64,000 nucleotides of DNA. Origin: Flaveria trinervia (Eukaryota > Streptophyta > Magnoliopsida > Asterales > Asteraceae). Numbering within the stretch: the first letter of the stretch is position 1; each line of letters opens with the position of its first letter. The translations under genes and the position numbers were made by a program. Location: contig CM046453.1 of NCBI GenBank assembly GCA_025506515.1, positions 3,618,987-3,682,986 on the forward strand, written 5' to 3'. Below are positions 1 through 12,817 of the stretch, piece after piece. A model generated the notes under the pieces. It was given only the letters and a program-made list of their open reading frames with translations. It was not told the origin of the DNA and did no database searches.

Positions 1-2627
1 TTAAGATGCACACGTATTAAACACCGACTTATGAGGTGATTAAAAGAAGTGTTTTTATAATGTTTTGTGGGATTCGAATGGTTGTAGGATCTAGTTTACT
101 ATATTTTTTTGGGAATCATAACGTATGTGTTTTAAGTAAAAGTAAGGAGAAGGTTATGAATTTATGATTCCGTTTGTTGGGATAATGGTTCATTTAAATA
201 AATTAGTATTTAGGGATCAATCAAGTGTATTTAAGTTATGTAAAGTGTTAATTTGATCTACTCAAATTATGTAACAACTCTATTAAAGTTGTCTATTGCT
301 AGAATCTTTTGTTGTTAAATTAGATGGGGTTATTATTATCAATGTTTTTAAAACCAGACCGGACAGTGGACCGGTTTTTAAAACCATGATTATTATTTGA
401 GAATTTATAAATGATTTAAGAATTACGATAACTAATATTAATAAATATACACAAGTTTGGTATATTTATATACATTGAAACGGTCAATGTAATATATGTT
501 TTAAATTTTTGGCCACACATACGTATATTATTTAAATACATATGGCTTATTCATGTGTATATTAAAAATTCGTTTATCATATTCTTTTTGAACTTCAAAA
601 GAGACTAAACTCATGTAGTAGAAATTGTTGTAAATTTATAGTTTGAATAGTATTAGCTACCCTTTCTAAAAAGACATAACATTTCACTTTATGTTAACTC
701 TAATCGTTTAACATGTCAATTTCGTCTTCGATGTCCCCGAACAAGTGCTACACTCGGTTCTAGCTTTATAAATAAATTACTTGAGCTCAAGCTTTTTATA
801 ACCAAAACGAACCAAGCTCGAACCTAAGTTAGCTCGGGCTCGGCTCAGCTTGTTACACCCCTACTCGGCCCCCTTTGCTCCCTTTGAACTAGAATCATAA
901 TACATATGTTAATCCCTATGAGCCAATTAATAACAACTGTAGCATAAAGAAATGTGATCATAGTGACAATCACAAGCCTTTTGCGTGATAGTTAGATCAA
1001 AAAATCTACTTTAGAGTTCCTACTATAAAGTAATATAAGAAATACTTAACTTACTAATATACTTGTGCACACACTTATTTAGCATTAATCTGTGGTTGAT
1101 ATGTTTTTAACGATAATGTGAATATACATCTCAAATGAAATGAACCATTAATGAAGCTTAGCTGTCTACATAAGAATAAGTATATGCCACTTGATCGACG
1201 TTCTTGTTAATTAAGTGACAATGATAGTCGTCTAATCTTTGTTTATTATTTACATTTGTTATTAACTTATATATACAAACATATTAAGAAAAAGAAATAC
1301 AAGGTGCAAGTAATAGAAAGGTAATTTAAAATGAAAAGTATAAAAATAAAGATAATAATAGTAAAGTTAAAAAATGGTTTGAATACTTTTAAACTGAAAT
1401 ATAATATAACTAAAGAATATAAGTAAACAATAAAAAGCAAACCATGAACCAAAGTTACAATAATACAAATGATATATTAAACTATAAAGATAAAGATTTT
1501 GCTTTAAGCAACATTAATTTAATCATTATCCTAACCGAAATCTTTCGACAAATATAACGATAACTTAACAAAATCCTACCCGATACATTAAAACATGTGA
1601 CACCTTCAGACATTTATAATTATCATCAATAATGTTTTAAGACATTTCTTATTTTCAAATGTTTTAATTTATATATATTGCGTAGATGACTAGATGAGCA
1701 CATCAAAGAGCATATTACATATTTTATTTAAAACATCTATTAATTAACCCATTCCTATTCCTATTAACATGCATATATACATTTGTAGAATTTAGATTTT
1801 AACATGTTAGAATAAAAAAACATTTTATCATCCGCATGTTTAATTGAAGAGAAAGATTACATACGCTTAAGAAAGTTCTTTAATAATCTAAAGGAGCTTG
1901 TTTCTTTTCAATTGTGATCTATTATATATTCCAAAAAAATCAATTAGGGTTTTAACAGTGTAATTTTATTATATCTTAGCTTGTTGATTTAGAGGTGTTC
2001 AAGATTTATAAAAATTCAATCATGAGACCACCAAAAACAATCTTATTGCCGGTAACATTTGGGACTCTAAACATTTAGTGTAGTCGTATTTATCATTTGC
2101 ACAAAAAGAGTTTTATTATCCTGAAGCCGTTAAACAACTGTGTAAGCATTATGTGTGTAACCCTAGACACTACTATAGAAATTAACATCTTTGATAGCAT
2201 TATTATTGGAAAGCATGAAGTCTCTAACAACCATGATAGTTAAGAAGCCTATAATATATGACATATCCTCCATCTTTTCTTTTATGGAAGATATAGACAA
2301 TATTTCAGTAGAATTATATATATGTTATATCACAAATTTGATTATAAGTTACTTTCACTACTAATTGAAACCATTACTTACAATTTGACTCAGGATTTAA
2401 TCTAAAATCGTTAATTCCAAACTGTAAACATGTTTTGTATGTATGTTTTAACTTTATAACTAACTAAAAATTGAAAATTAATTATTTACCTTCCATGTTT
2501 AGTTATAAAGTTACATCAACTAATAAAAAAACAAGAATTTGTTCTAGCAAAACAAAATTATTCTATATTATATACAAACAATTTAATAAAAAACTTTCAG
2601 GTATAAACTTTTGCCATATATGGTAAA
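1..2627. other. AT-rich intergenic DNA with no gene
   Basis: I see no credible coding exon here; the only ORFs are short, AT-rich and without recognisable motifs. Two short relics can be pointed to. Around 345-388 there is a pair of GTTTTTAAAACC-type blocks around CCGGAC/GGACCGG, which resembles termini of plant hAT-type MITEs. Around 766-866 a GAGCTCGGCTC-rich stretch ends in a block whose reverse complement reads TAGGGGTGTAACAAGC, again the look of a non-autonomous hAT end. Neither has a partner end or target duplication that I could find, so both are weak calls. Confidence 0.5.
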
Positions 2628-3429
2628 CTAGTTTAATCCTCGTGTAATACACGAATTGAAAAAGAAAATATTAAATAGTTATTAATAAAAATTTATACAT
2701 TATAAAATCATACTTAAAGATAAAAGATGATTATAAACACATATAAATAGTTAATTTAAATAAATAAATAATAATATGTTTTTTTCAAAATTTTATTTTA
2801 TAAAAAAATTATGATTTTTAAATATATTGTTCTAAGAAAAATGATTATTTAAAAAAATGCATTGTATTTTGTATTTCATAATTTTTTGTATTTAAAAAGT
2901 GTTTTTTAATAAAAAAAATATAGGTTTTTTATTTATTAAATTATATATTTTTTAATTTGAAAATGGTATGAGTAATACTATTAGTATTCAATATTATTAT
3001 TAATAATATAGAAAAATAAAAAAGTAAGTATATTGTTATTAATAGTATTCAATATTATTATTAGAAACAAAACGATTTTAAATTATTTTGTTTAAAAATG
3101 TTTAATGTTTTTAGAAACTTTCATATTATATAAAACTTTAGTTTTTTGTTATTCGGATTTTAATTAAAAGATGTTCTCTTTAATTTCTTTCATAAAATAT
3201 TTTTAAAAAAAAGATAGTTTGATTTAAAAAAATATAGATAAGAGAGAGAAAAATAGCAATTAATAAAAATTTATTTTTAATAAGAGAAAGAAATTTATAT
3301 GAGTATTTAAATTACAATAACACCCTTTTGGATGAAAAATTGATATGTGAATGTTTAAAAAAATAACAATGACAAAAACATAACTTAAAAAAATGACAAG
3401 TGGTAAAAGAAACATTGTTTTATTAGAGA
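2628..3429 (-). mobile_element. Non-autonomous Helitron-like element (family A, copy 1)
   Basis: Read on the minus strand the element starts TCTCTAATAAAA near 3429 and ends in CTAG at 2631-2628. A perfect hairpin, CGTGT-AAT-ACACG (2641-2653), lies about ten bases inside the CTAG end. The flanking bases are A before the TC end and T after CTAG, the A|T insertion site expected of Helitrons. The 0.8-kb interior is AT-rich and codes for nothing recognisable. The same end structure recurs at 7.5-8.0 kb and at 18.0 kb in this window, which supports a real family. The 5' boundary is less certain than the 3' end. Confidence 0.6.
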
Positions 3430-4240
3430 TAGATATACAAAATTATAAAGTCAGAAACATTTTTACAAAAATTACATTTTTATATATTTTTGCAAACATC
3501 AGATTTATAAGAAACAATTAACAACACCACTTGACTATAAGATGAGCAATTATAGTTTTATATGTGTCACTTAAAATTGAGTACATGTTCATTTGAACTT
3601 GGCATCGAAGCAAGCATAAATTTATAAATATTTGATACACCATTATTGGGGACTAATAATTAGTCACTTAATTAATAAAGTACCTCAATAAGCAAGCACA
3701 TATTTTAAAGTATTAAATTGCGAAATCAAATTGCGAAATCAAATTGCATGTTCTCATGATATTCCGTAGTTAGAAATATCTTTACTAAATCTTTATTTTG
3801 TAAGGGCAGCGAATTATTGGCTATGAGCCAAATGTCCTTGTCGATTCACAATGAAAATAATCCACTTATGAGAGCGGGTTATTACCACCATTCGAGTCAC
3901 GAATCACTAATATAAGAACACGTAAATTAAATAGATCTTAAATATTTTTACTATAATCAAGTAAAATGACTCAAAAACTTGATTACAATGTCAAATAAAG
4001 TTTTTGGCTAGTTTGATAGGTTGTTCCTTGTCCATTATACCAAATGTTTCCTCTTTATCTCTTATATTAAGTTGAACTAAATAAATAAATAAATATATAT
4101 AGATATATATATATATATTATATATATATATATATAATATATATATATATATACACACACACACTAGAGTAAACATGTGCTACAATATGGTGAGCAACAC
4201 ACTCAATTGGAACAAGATGAGTTTCTTATATGCTCAAACA
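3430..4240. other. Intergenic DNA with a TA microsatellite
   Basis: No gene is visible. A TA-rich microsatellite with several interruptions lies at about 4091-4165, followed by a short CA run. ORFs that run through it are translations of the simple repeat. Confidence 0.5.
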
Positions 4241-4254
4241 TCTAAATAGCCTTC

Positions 4255-4680
4255 ATCCTTTTAACATGGAAGTTGCCTACAAAGAGAGTTGGTATTGGCA
4301 TGAAGAACATGTTGATGCTAATCTGGTTTAACATGTTTGATAAAATTTTTGACAATTACGCTTCACAATTAGTCGATTCAAAGATTGAGTGGAGTAGTTG
4401 TGTTCCTATTGAGGTCAATAATCTAATTTTGGAGCACAAATCTAGAAAGGATTCTCGCCTTGACATATTTGCTAGAAGCGGTTGAAGTCTCTCACCCACA
4501 CTTTGCCCGGTATATGGCGAGCATTTTGAATAGTTTGAGCGTGTATTCATATCCTATTCAATTGCAAATCAGGTACATTTTTATTAGTACCTGGTTGAAA
4601 AAGAAAAGATTTTATTTCATAGGTGGCCTTGTCGATTCACATCGAATTAGTAATGCCGCATCCTAGTTGTTGAAAAAAAA
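4255..4680 (+). pseudogene. LINE reverse-transcriptase C-terminal fragment (zf-RVT-like)
   Basis: Two overlapping reading frames together resemble the zinc-binding tail of plant non-LTR retrotransposon ORF2 proteins (zf-RVT). Frame one (4273-4485) contains WSSCVPIEVNN, like the W-x-VPxKVN motif before the zinc region. It then continues, past a stop, into LSPTLCPVYGEHFE and FERVFISYSIANQ, like the C-P-x-C...E...H-x-F-x-C-x-x-A signature of that domain. Several of the expected Cys and His residues are replaced (Tyr for Cys, Arg for His) and stop codons interrupt the frame. This is a dead fragment. No poly(A) tail or target duplication was identified. Confidence 0.5.
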
Positions 4681-5506
4681 TTTTATTTCATAATAATTTT
4701 TAGAACTATGTGCTTAATCAAAGTTTTATGCAAACTCTTTAGTATTATTTTATGTGAACTCTTTTGAATACAAATTTTCATCATATGCACTTGTATTATA
4801 TTAAAGTTGCTTAACTTGTTTAAAATTCATGTAATTGTGAATTATTCAAAAACATCTAACAGTAATGTAGTCATTACTTATGTGAGGTCTTTAGAAATAA
4901 CCTATCGTTAACGTGGATTTTATGTTAACTCTTTTGCTCACATGAATACCATTTCACAAATTTTACTCGTTTTAAATACATATACATTTTAGTTAACATA
5001 ATATAAAATCACGCACGTTAAACCCTAAACTTTTCAACAATTAGAGGATAACTTTATAATTCTTAACACTAATGTTACTTTTTTATCACTTCTAAAGAAA
5101 TCATAATTACATGTAGTTTAAACAAGTTTATATGCCTCAATATCGTAATAATGAGGAGAGAGATTTTATATATATAAAATGCTATCATACAAAATGAGTA
5201 AGCATATATATTTCTATTATTCTATACAATTATGTTATATTAAATAGTATGAAAATCCAAAATATTGTTATTTAGTTTATCAAAATAAACGAGGAAACTT
5301 TAAAAGAACGGTTCAAAATTCACAATGGTTGCTAATTGCTTGTGAGTTGTAACTTGTAAGAGTGGAATGAAAGTGGAACAACGAAGAATAGTATATCATT
5401 CTCCAAGTTGACTCTAGTGGGTTGAGCACACGCATTAAACTTCCCACTTGACTGGATAACACTTTTTTGATAAAATAAAAAATAATATTTTTTAAATTAG
5501 AAAACA
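4681..5506. other. Intergenic DNA, nothing recognised
   Basis: AT-rich sequence with no coding exon, RNA gene or repeat array that I can support. Confidence 0.45.
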
Positions 5507-5990
5507 CTAGTATTAACCTCCCGCTTTGCAGCCGACGGCGTAAAACAATAATGTCAAACAATATTAATGACGCACCGCCTTCAATACTGACAAAACTCGT
5601 ATTAAAAAAATAAAACCAAACAAATAGTAGACGTAAAAACGTTAAACCAAACAGAGAGACACAAAAGATCTAGAACAACATGTAAGTTGATCTAGGACCA
5701 GCACGTGCGACGAGGCTGTTGAATGTGAAAAATGATTGTAAAAACGTTGTACCACACATGCATGTCTCAACATGTTAACTCGTAAATTTTTGACCGAAAA
5801 AAGAAATTGTTTAAAATATAAAATGTAGGTGACCAAATTTAAAAGTAAAAAAAAAATTGGGGTTAAATTGTAAAAAATATAAAAGTATTGAGTTAAAATA
5901 AAAAAGTTAAAGATCAAAAAAAGGTGGGTAAAATCAACTATGCACGTGATACAATTTATGATGCATAACCAAGTTGATAATTTGTATTAT
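5507..5990 (-). mobile_element. Helitron-like repeat (family B, copy 1)
   Basis: On the minus strand this ends in CTAG (5510-5507) followed by T, preceded by a GC-rich block (positions 5518-5541, CCCGC...GCCG...) that in sister copies forms a clear hairpin. Downstream sequence matches the copies at 12347 and 44403: blocks such as GACGTAAAAACGTTAAAC, GGCTGTTGAA and ATGTTAACTCGTAAA recur in the same order. The 5' boundary near 5990 is approximate. No protein is encoded. Confidence 0.5.
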
Positions 5991-7522
5991 ATAAATAAAC
6001 TAGAGATAATATACAGGAACATATTAAGGTTTTATAAAACTCCACCTTTGAGAGATAAATGAATGTCATACTTAATAATAGCATTTCTAATTAATTTTGT
6101 CAGTCCTTACCGATTCTGACCTAAATGGTCGATAAAATTTAAGATCGAATCAATCAATCTCTTTTCATTCTAACCCTTACAAATTCTCTTGCACGAAATA
6201 GGTTCCAAAGAAGGTTAACATGTGTTTGTATAGTCGTCATGACATAATCTACGAATCCCAAGTAAGGATGCCTTGATCAAATGGGGTATTTAGATTAGCT
6301 TGTCATGTTTCTTTTGTAGTGAAACAGATGAGACAACAGAGGATATGCTGGTGAATTATGCTCTCGCAAATCAGTTATATATTGGTCAAAGTCTTCGATT
6401 GGTATAAGATTATCTGGGACTCGCTTTTGACTCAATCACCAATACGATCCCCATTTCTTACAAGATTTTTGTTTATGCCATCATTTTATTCGTTTGAAAA
6501 CGAAACCAAGTTGAGTTCAAATTCAATTTTTGTTTTGATCTTGACTATTTTGAAATCTATTCGTTTGCTTTTGGTTTAACAAATATAATAATAATAAATA
6601 CTAGGAAATTAAACCTAAGGACCAAAACCCAAATCGATAAACACCCAATGGATTATGTACGTACCTTCATCAACCTAATTTTTGTATCTTTTCACCGATG
6701 ACCCACAATCAACCTCAGTTTTCAAATTTTCCTATTTAGTAATTCAAACCTTTGCTTTCTTGATTTTAGAGCATCCTTAAAACATTTAAAAACACGTTAA
6801 TATCAGATTTTTATCCAATCTTTAAAAATACTTATTTTCCTTTAAATCTTACATCACTCCGAAAATCCTTACAATTTTATATCAATATTGATGTTTACAA
6901 CAAAATTTTAATACTTTTTAAAATAACATCTAATCTTGTATTTGTAACAATTTAAATTTTAAACACATATCGTATTTACAAGACCATTGGAATACACTAC
7001 TATGGACGGTTGTTGAATTACCCACGTACTGTTGGGTTGGTTGAATATTAATTACTATGAATATTATTTAGAGATTATTGTTTAACAATATTATTGTTTA
7101 TTCTAGACTTGACTAGTAATAGTTGATACTTGATAGCTTAGTCGAACGTATAAGATACTGCTACAAGAAAATCTTTTGTAGTTTTTCAAACAAAATATAT
7201 TTTTATATACTTTTAAAATAACTTTTATTAAACTTTTTCTGGCTTTGAGTTGAATTTCTATTATTAGATGCCTAGAATCATCACTTGGTATTTCTTAATT
7301 AGCAAGCAATATAAAAAAATAATTAACAATTTAAATATGATATCATATTAACGACTTCAATCAAGTAAATGATTTTTATTTGTACACAAAATGTCATTAT
7401 CCATTGCGTACCTGCCTTACAGAAAAACAAAAAAAATAGTAAGTACCTAAAAAAATACTTGTTATACGTTTATTTATTTTTATGTTTTAGGTTGTTATTT
7501 CTGTCAGAAATAACATCTTACT
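5991..7522. other. Intergenic DNA, nothing recognised
   Basis: No exon with a recognisable domain. ORFs at 6358-6579 and similar are short and of biased composition. Confidence 0.45.
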
Positions 7523-8003
7523 ACTCTAATAAAAGGGTAAATGAGGGTGACACATGTCAACACTACAATCATTCTTATAAACTTTTTCCCGCTTCTCTAT
7601 TCTATTAAATAATTACCTTAATTACTAATAATATTATTTTAACATTTTAATAGATATTAAATTAAGAAAGAAATATATTTATTAAGGTTATTTCTAAATA
7701 AATTGATATTTTTAATAAGTCAATTTTTTAAAACAAAAAATAATCAAAATTGGGAGTTGTAGTAAAAAATTTTTTAAAAATGATATTTTATACGGTTTAT
7801 TTTAGAATAAAATGTTTATCTTTTTGAAAAAATTTAAAATAAAATTTTAAAAAGTTGATATCACTATTTTATTATTTATAGTCATTTCTGATACGTAATT
7901 TTAGTCATATTATATCTTAAAATATCATTTAATAATTAATATATTTATTATATTAATATTTTATTTATTCAACCTGTGTAATACACGAGTTTCTTAAAAC
8001 TAG
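7523..8003 (+). mobile_element. Non-autonomous Helitron-like element (family A, copy 2)
   Basis: On the plus strand the element begins with CTCTAATAAAAGGG near 7523 and ends with CTAG (8000-8003) followed by T. The hairpin GTGTAATACAC (with closing C/G) lies at about 7975-7988, ten to eleven bases before CTAG. Both ends match the element at 2628-3429 in opposite orientation, including a shared ACATGTCA/ACTTGTCA block some 35 bases inside the 5' end. The element is about 0.48 kb and non-coding; the exact first base is uncertain. Confidence 0.6.
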
Positions 8004-9876
8004 TTATATAATATGAGATAACTAAATTATATCCATATCTATACAAAATTTTATATCTTTCTTACTAATCCTTTTATGTCTTTTAAAATAGTGTTGAAAT
8101 AAGTAGATATTTCATAAGATAAAGAAAGTTAATCAAACGTATAAGAAATGAAATATTTTAATTTGAGATAAGGCGTATGTAGCTGTATTTAAATTTGGTT
8201 TGGGCTAATTATACATCTTAAAAATGGCATGATACCACTAGAGATCACTTTCTATTTGTATTTTCACTTTCTTAATTTTTTTTAATTATTATTATTGTTA
8301 TTCTTGTTGTTATTGTTATTTTTGTTACTATTGTTTGTTTTTTTTCTAGATTTAGACAATTAACTTATTACAAAAGTAAGAGTCCATACTACCTTTAACA
8401 AAATTTTATCTACTATTAAATACGAATTTACACATTTGTAAAATTCTCTACTGCGTTGAAATAATTTTAATCCACGATTAGATATGAATTAAAAAAGAAT
8501 AAAGTAAATAGTCGTTTCAACATAATTTCATCTACGAATAGATAAAAATATTAATTAAGACCAAAGCGGGATAAATTTTATTTTCTCTTTACAGTTTTAA
8601 GAATATAATGTTATATAAAATTCTAAGTTGTGATTTTACATTTATCTATATTCACATATAGATTTATTCAACATCTACTTGAACCCTTATTATATGTTTA
8701 GATTCTCGTACAAGGGCGGACATATGTATTGTTAAGGGGTAGTCTTCGTTACCTCTCAACTGTAAAAAATATAATACATTACGATTTATAAAAAAAATAA
8801 AAAGTTACGTTTTTATGTTACCCCAGAGATAGAATTATGTTCCCTCTAAAGTTTTTTAGACTCAATTCTAATAGAAAGTTTTAAATTTTACAAAAAAAAT
8901 TCTAATAAATTTAAACTCAATATTAAATACTCATTATGTCATTGATCCATTAGTGATCCATTAATCCATTATCCAATAACATAAAAACCCAAAATTCCCA
9001 TTACTCATTACCAATATAATAATAAGTTCAAAACAAAAATATAAAACATAGAAATCATAAAAAGAATGGAAGATCTAGCAACAACAATGCCCACCCACCG
9101 GCTACCATAGTGCACTGCCCGCCAACACAGTGTCCACCAGCGTGGTTGCGCCACCGCCCGCCTTTTTTACCGGCTACCGAACCACCCACCTTCACCAGTC
9201 ATTCATTAAATATAATAAATTTTACTCAAATATACTATGAAATTGGGGATTTAAAGTTTATGATTTTCAATTAATAATGTTTTGGTGTTATTTGTTATAA
9301 TAATTAAGGATATGAATGCTTTGTTTTCAAGATATGAAAAACCAAAAAGGAAAGTTTTGAGATCCATTAAATATTTGTTTAACTTCCTTTATTATTGTGT
9401 TTATTTTCTTTTATTTATATAAATGTACAATAAAAAAATATTTTACGTTACCCTTGAACGTGTCTTCTAGATCCGCCACTGTTCTCATATATAACGAGCC
9501 ATCACAAATTTTGCATGTTTATGAATGAACCATCATTCATTAGAATCTAAAAACCTTCTAAACATATATCGATTATTATATGAAAGTTCTGAAGTATGGA
9601 TGTAATCCTTCGATGTAAATGGATAATAACAGTGGCACCTACCTTATAGTGCGGGTGCGAAAATAAACTGTTTTAGAGGACGAACTTTGTAAATATAAAA
9701 AAAGTTACACTACTGGGCCGAAAATTCACACTACCAGATCGAAAATTAAAACAATTGACGAAAAAAAGAGGAAGGACGGGAGCACTCATCGGCCTTACTA
9801 AGCTTCGCCTATGAATCATAGACGTGGATTTTAGTAGGTGACTTAAGTAAAAAGAGGTGGTTTAATAAACATAAAC
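8004..9876. other. Intergenic DNA, nothing recognised
   Basis: AT-rich, with a degenerate TTR-rich tract around 8280-8345 and a short C-rich low-complexity stretch around 9090-9200 (CCACC-type repeats). No coding exon or RNA gene supported. Confidence 0.45.
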
Positions 9877-10182
9877 TGTCAACTGGACTAGTTGTCACTG
9901 TTTATAATAAAATCAACCATAGATTTGTATTATAAATCTAAACAAAGAAATATTCTTAGAGAAACAAGATCAAACAGAGACAGTCTCACAGAGTGGTGTA
10001 CTAACATGCAACGATTGATTGCTTCATCTAATGAGCCCACTAATCTGCTTCAGCCCAAAACTCTTTAATAGCCCATTACCTTGAACCATCTAGCCTAAAA
10101 AACTGCAATTGCAAACACATGTAAAATAAAAACAACTAGTTATCCCTCTAGTTGAATTGTATATCTAGACATAAATTCAACA
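9877..10182 (-). repeat. 3' LTR of a truncated copia element
   Basis: On the minus strand this block begins TGTTGAATTTATG at 10182 and ends TTGACA at 9877, giving TG...CA boundaries over about 306 bp. It is preceded on the minus strand by a purine-rich stretch (AATTGAGGTGG) that fits a polypurine tract, and it lies just downstream of the copia RNase H remnant. I found no matching 5' LTR to the right, so the boundaries rest on the TG/CA ends and the tract only. Confidence 0.5.
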
Positions 10183-10236
10183 TGCCACCTCAATTCAACT
10201 AGAGAATGGGTCAAACAACTTTAACTTAGAACATAA

Positions 10237-10536
10237 GGTCCCGTTTGAGGTCCGTTAGGTTCATAAAATTATCAGGAATTAAAATTGGAGTTCAAAAAAT
10301 TTCCATCTAGAATTCTATTTGTTGGTCAACGGACGAAATTGGAATTAAATTTTTTCTCACATTCCATTTACTTACCCATGGAATGTTCAACAATTCAATG
10401 AAATGTTTAAATTTAACATTTCAATTCTCCTCAAAATTAACAACCAAACACGCTAATAATTTTAACAAGATTCCAATTTCAATTCCATTTTCAATTCCAA
10501 TTCCTTCGCAAAACATTCTGCGAATCAAACAGCCCC
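10237..10536. mobile_element. Tourist-like MITE (PIF/Harbinger type), 300 bp
   Basis: The element starts GGTCCCGTTTGAGG and ends ATCAAACAGCCCC, whose reverse complement GGGGCTGTTTGAT matches the start at most positions. The trinucleotide TAA flanks both sides (10234-10236 and 10537-10539), the target duplication typical of PIF/Harbinger elements. The interior is built of AATTCCAATT-type repeats and has no transposase. It sits between the coding remnant and the 3' LTR of a copia element, so it inserted after that element. The ORF at 10383-10574 is internal to the MITE and not a gene. Confidence 0.7.
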
Positions 10537-11310
10537 TAAGAGTTCATTCTGTTGTACAACAAGACCTTTCGTAAACATATCTGCTGGTTACTCATAATAT
10601 AATGATACATGTAACTTTTTCAAAACTTGTAAATCACAAAAGTTTAAATACCAAATTATTTCACACCCCATAACAACTACAGCTCGATACTATGCTTCTG
10701 TAGATGATCTAGACACAACAACCTGCTTCTTACTTTTCCAAGACACTAACAAATTACCAAAAAAAACACAAGACCAGAAGTACACATGCGTGTAGCCAAG
10801 CACTTTCCCTAATCCGACTGTAAAATATCTGTAATACTCAACTCACCACTCTTAAGAAAAAGTTACCTTTTCCAAATGACTTTTTAAGATACCTTAACAA
10901 CCTTAATGCAACTTTGAAATGAGATTGTAAAAGATTGTGCATAAACTAACTTAAACAACTAACAATATATGATATATCTGGTCTAGTGAGAGTAAGATAT
11001 ATCAATTTACCCACTAATTGTTGATAAGCAGTAACATTAACCAATTCAGCATCATATTTTTAGAATTATGCTTCAGTCAAACCACATTCTGCTCTATTGG
11101 AATACTACCAGGATTAGTACCACGAAAACCAAACTCACTTAACAACTCCAAACAATATATTCGTTATGACAGAACCAAACCATAAATAACTTTAGGGACT
11201 TCAATACCCAAACTATATATAAGTTTACCAAGATCTTTAATTTGGAAAATCAATTTACAAACTTTACCACTAGAATTATTAAAATAACCTTCAGGAAATG
11301 TCATACATAT
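10537..11310 (-). pseudogene. Ty1/copia RT-RNase H remnant
   Basis: Read on the minus strand from about 11300 downward, broken frames give the usual order of a copia polyprotein tail: a PEGYF...GKVCKL stretch of reverse transcriptase, IKDLGKLIYSLGIEV, the RNase H segment LVSWKSKKQVVVSRSSTEA near 10710-10750, and a terminal PADMFTKGL motif near 10570-10590. A segment between GKVCKL and IKDLGKL, which normally includes the YVDD active site, is missing, so the RT has an internal deletion. Several stop codons and frameshifts are present. With the LTR at 9877-10182 and the nested MITE this is one 5'-truncated, old element. Confidence 0.75.
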
Positions 11311-12346
11311 ATATATCCTCTTCTGATGAACTATAAAAGAAGGGGTTATTTAGAGTCAATCTTCATCTTAATTGATACTAAAATCTGCTCTTGCAGAACT
11401 AGACAATAAAAAAATCAAGCACTCACACATGCATACAATTAACCTGAACCCAATTTCAAATCAATTTGCAAGCAACAAAGCCTAACCATGGATTAGATTC
11501 CAAGATCACTCTCAATGGTGATTGAACAAGTTTAAACAAGGAGTTGATTAGATGTGAGATTGAGCATCTCAACGGTTAAACGATACCCTTGTGGTAGCCG
11601 CATCAGCACACCCACAAGCATCTCAACACTGAAACGGGGGGCACAACGCACAATATTGTTTGTATGTTATTTTAAAGTTTGATGTGATATTTAATTAATC
11701 TAATATTATATACACTCTTTAAAAACATATGAAAAGTATGTTGCTCGAATTAAGGAAAAACAACAGAAGCAAGTGTAGACTAGAACGGACGAGAGGAACA
11801 AATGAAATTGACTAAAAACTTACCTTATAGAAGTCAATTCATGAAATTATAAAAGGATGATATTGATCGGAAAGCGGTAATCAGTTGAATGTACAGGAGA
11901 AACATACGCCACATGTTTGGATACATTCAAAAAGATTATATTTTTTCCCAAAATTAAATTGAAAAGATGCAAGTTTTTGCTATGTAATTACCACGTCACA
12001 TGCCATATCATTATAAATAAATACAGTTAACGATTTTTTAGATTGGGATTATCATTTTTAACACAATTAAAAGTTGGATTAATACTGACCAAATTATTAG
12101 TTGAAATTAATATTATCTATTTAATAGTTTCAATTATTAAAATTTAATTTTCCTAATAATTATATACAAAATAATCCGAATTTAAATTCGGTATTTCAAA
12201 TGAATACATAAATGGGTTAATGCATCGCAATAACTAATTGACTTGCTAAAGCTATAATGTTATGATGATTATACCTACCGATTAATTTATGTATTTAAAA
12301 ATAAAAAGCTAATGACGCATGTTTAAAAATGCTTAATAAATAATAA
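11311..12346. other. Intergenic DNA, nothing recognised
   Basis: No exon or repeat end that I can support. The first part may be further copia-derived sequence but I cannot recognise it. Confidence 0.4.
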
Positions 12347-12790
12347 CTAGTATTAAGCTCCCGCGTTGCAGCGGGATGCGTAAAACCAAATAAAAAATAG
12401 ACATAAAAACGTTAACCACACAAGCAAAACGTAAAACATATAAAATAATAAGTAAATCGATCTTAAAACAACGCATTGTGATAGAGCTGTTAAACGGGGA
12501 AAAATAAGCGTAAAATAATGAACCACACACGCAAGTTACGACGTGTTAACTCGTAAAATTTAGACCGGAACGTAAAACGAACAATTTGTAAAATATGAAA
12601 AGTATTGGGCATTAAAAAGTTGAAAGTAAAAGAATATTGGGACTTAAATGTAGAAGATATAAAGTATTGGGTTAAAAAATGTTTAGGATTAATAAACAAA
12701 AAGCAAAAGATGAGTACAACTAATATAGCACATGATACAACCCACCAAGCATAAGCAAGTTGGCAATTAGTATATTATAAATTACAGTAT
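12347..12790 (-). mobile_element. Helitron-like repeat (family B, copy 2)
   Basis: The minus-strand end is CTAG (12350-12347) followed by T. About ten bases inside lies a hairpin, CCCGC-GTTGCA-GCGGG (12360-12375). The body shares ordered blocks with the copies at 5507 and 44403, for example ATAGACATAAAAACGTTAA, GAGCTGTTAAA and GTGTTAACTCGTAAAATT. It encodes nothing recognisable. The 5' end is near 12780-12790 and not resolved exactly. Confidence 0.55.
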
Positions 12791-12817
12791 GGTTCTGAAA
12801 TTCTCCTTTGTAGGTAA

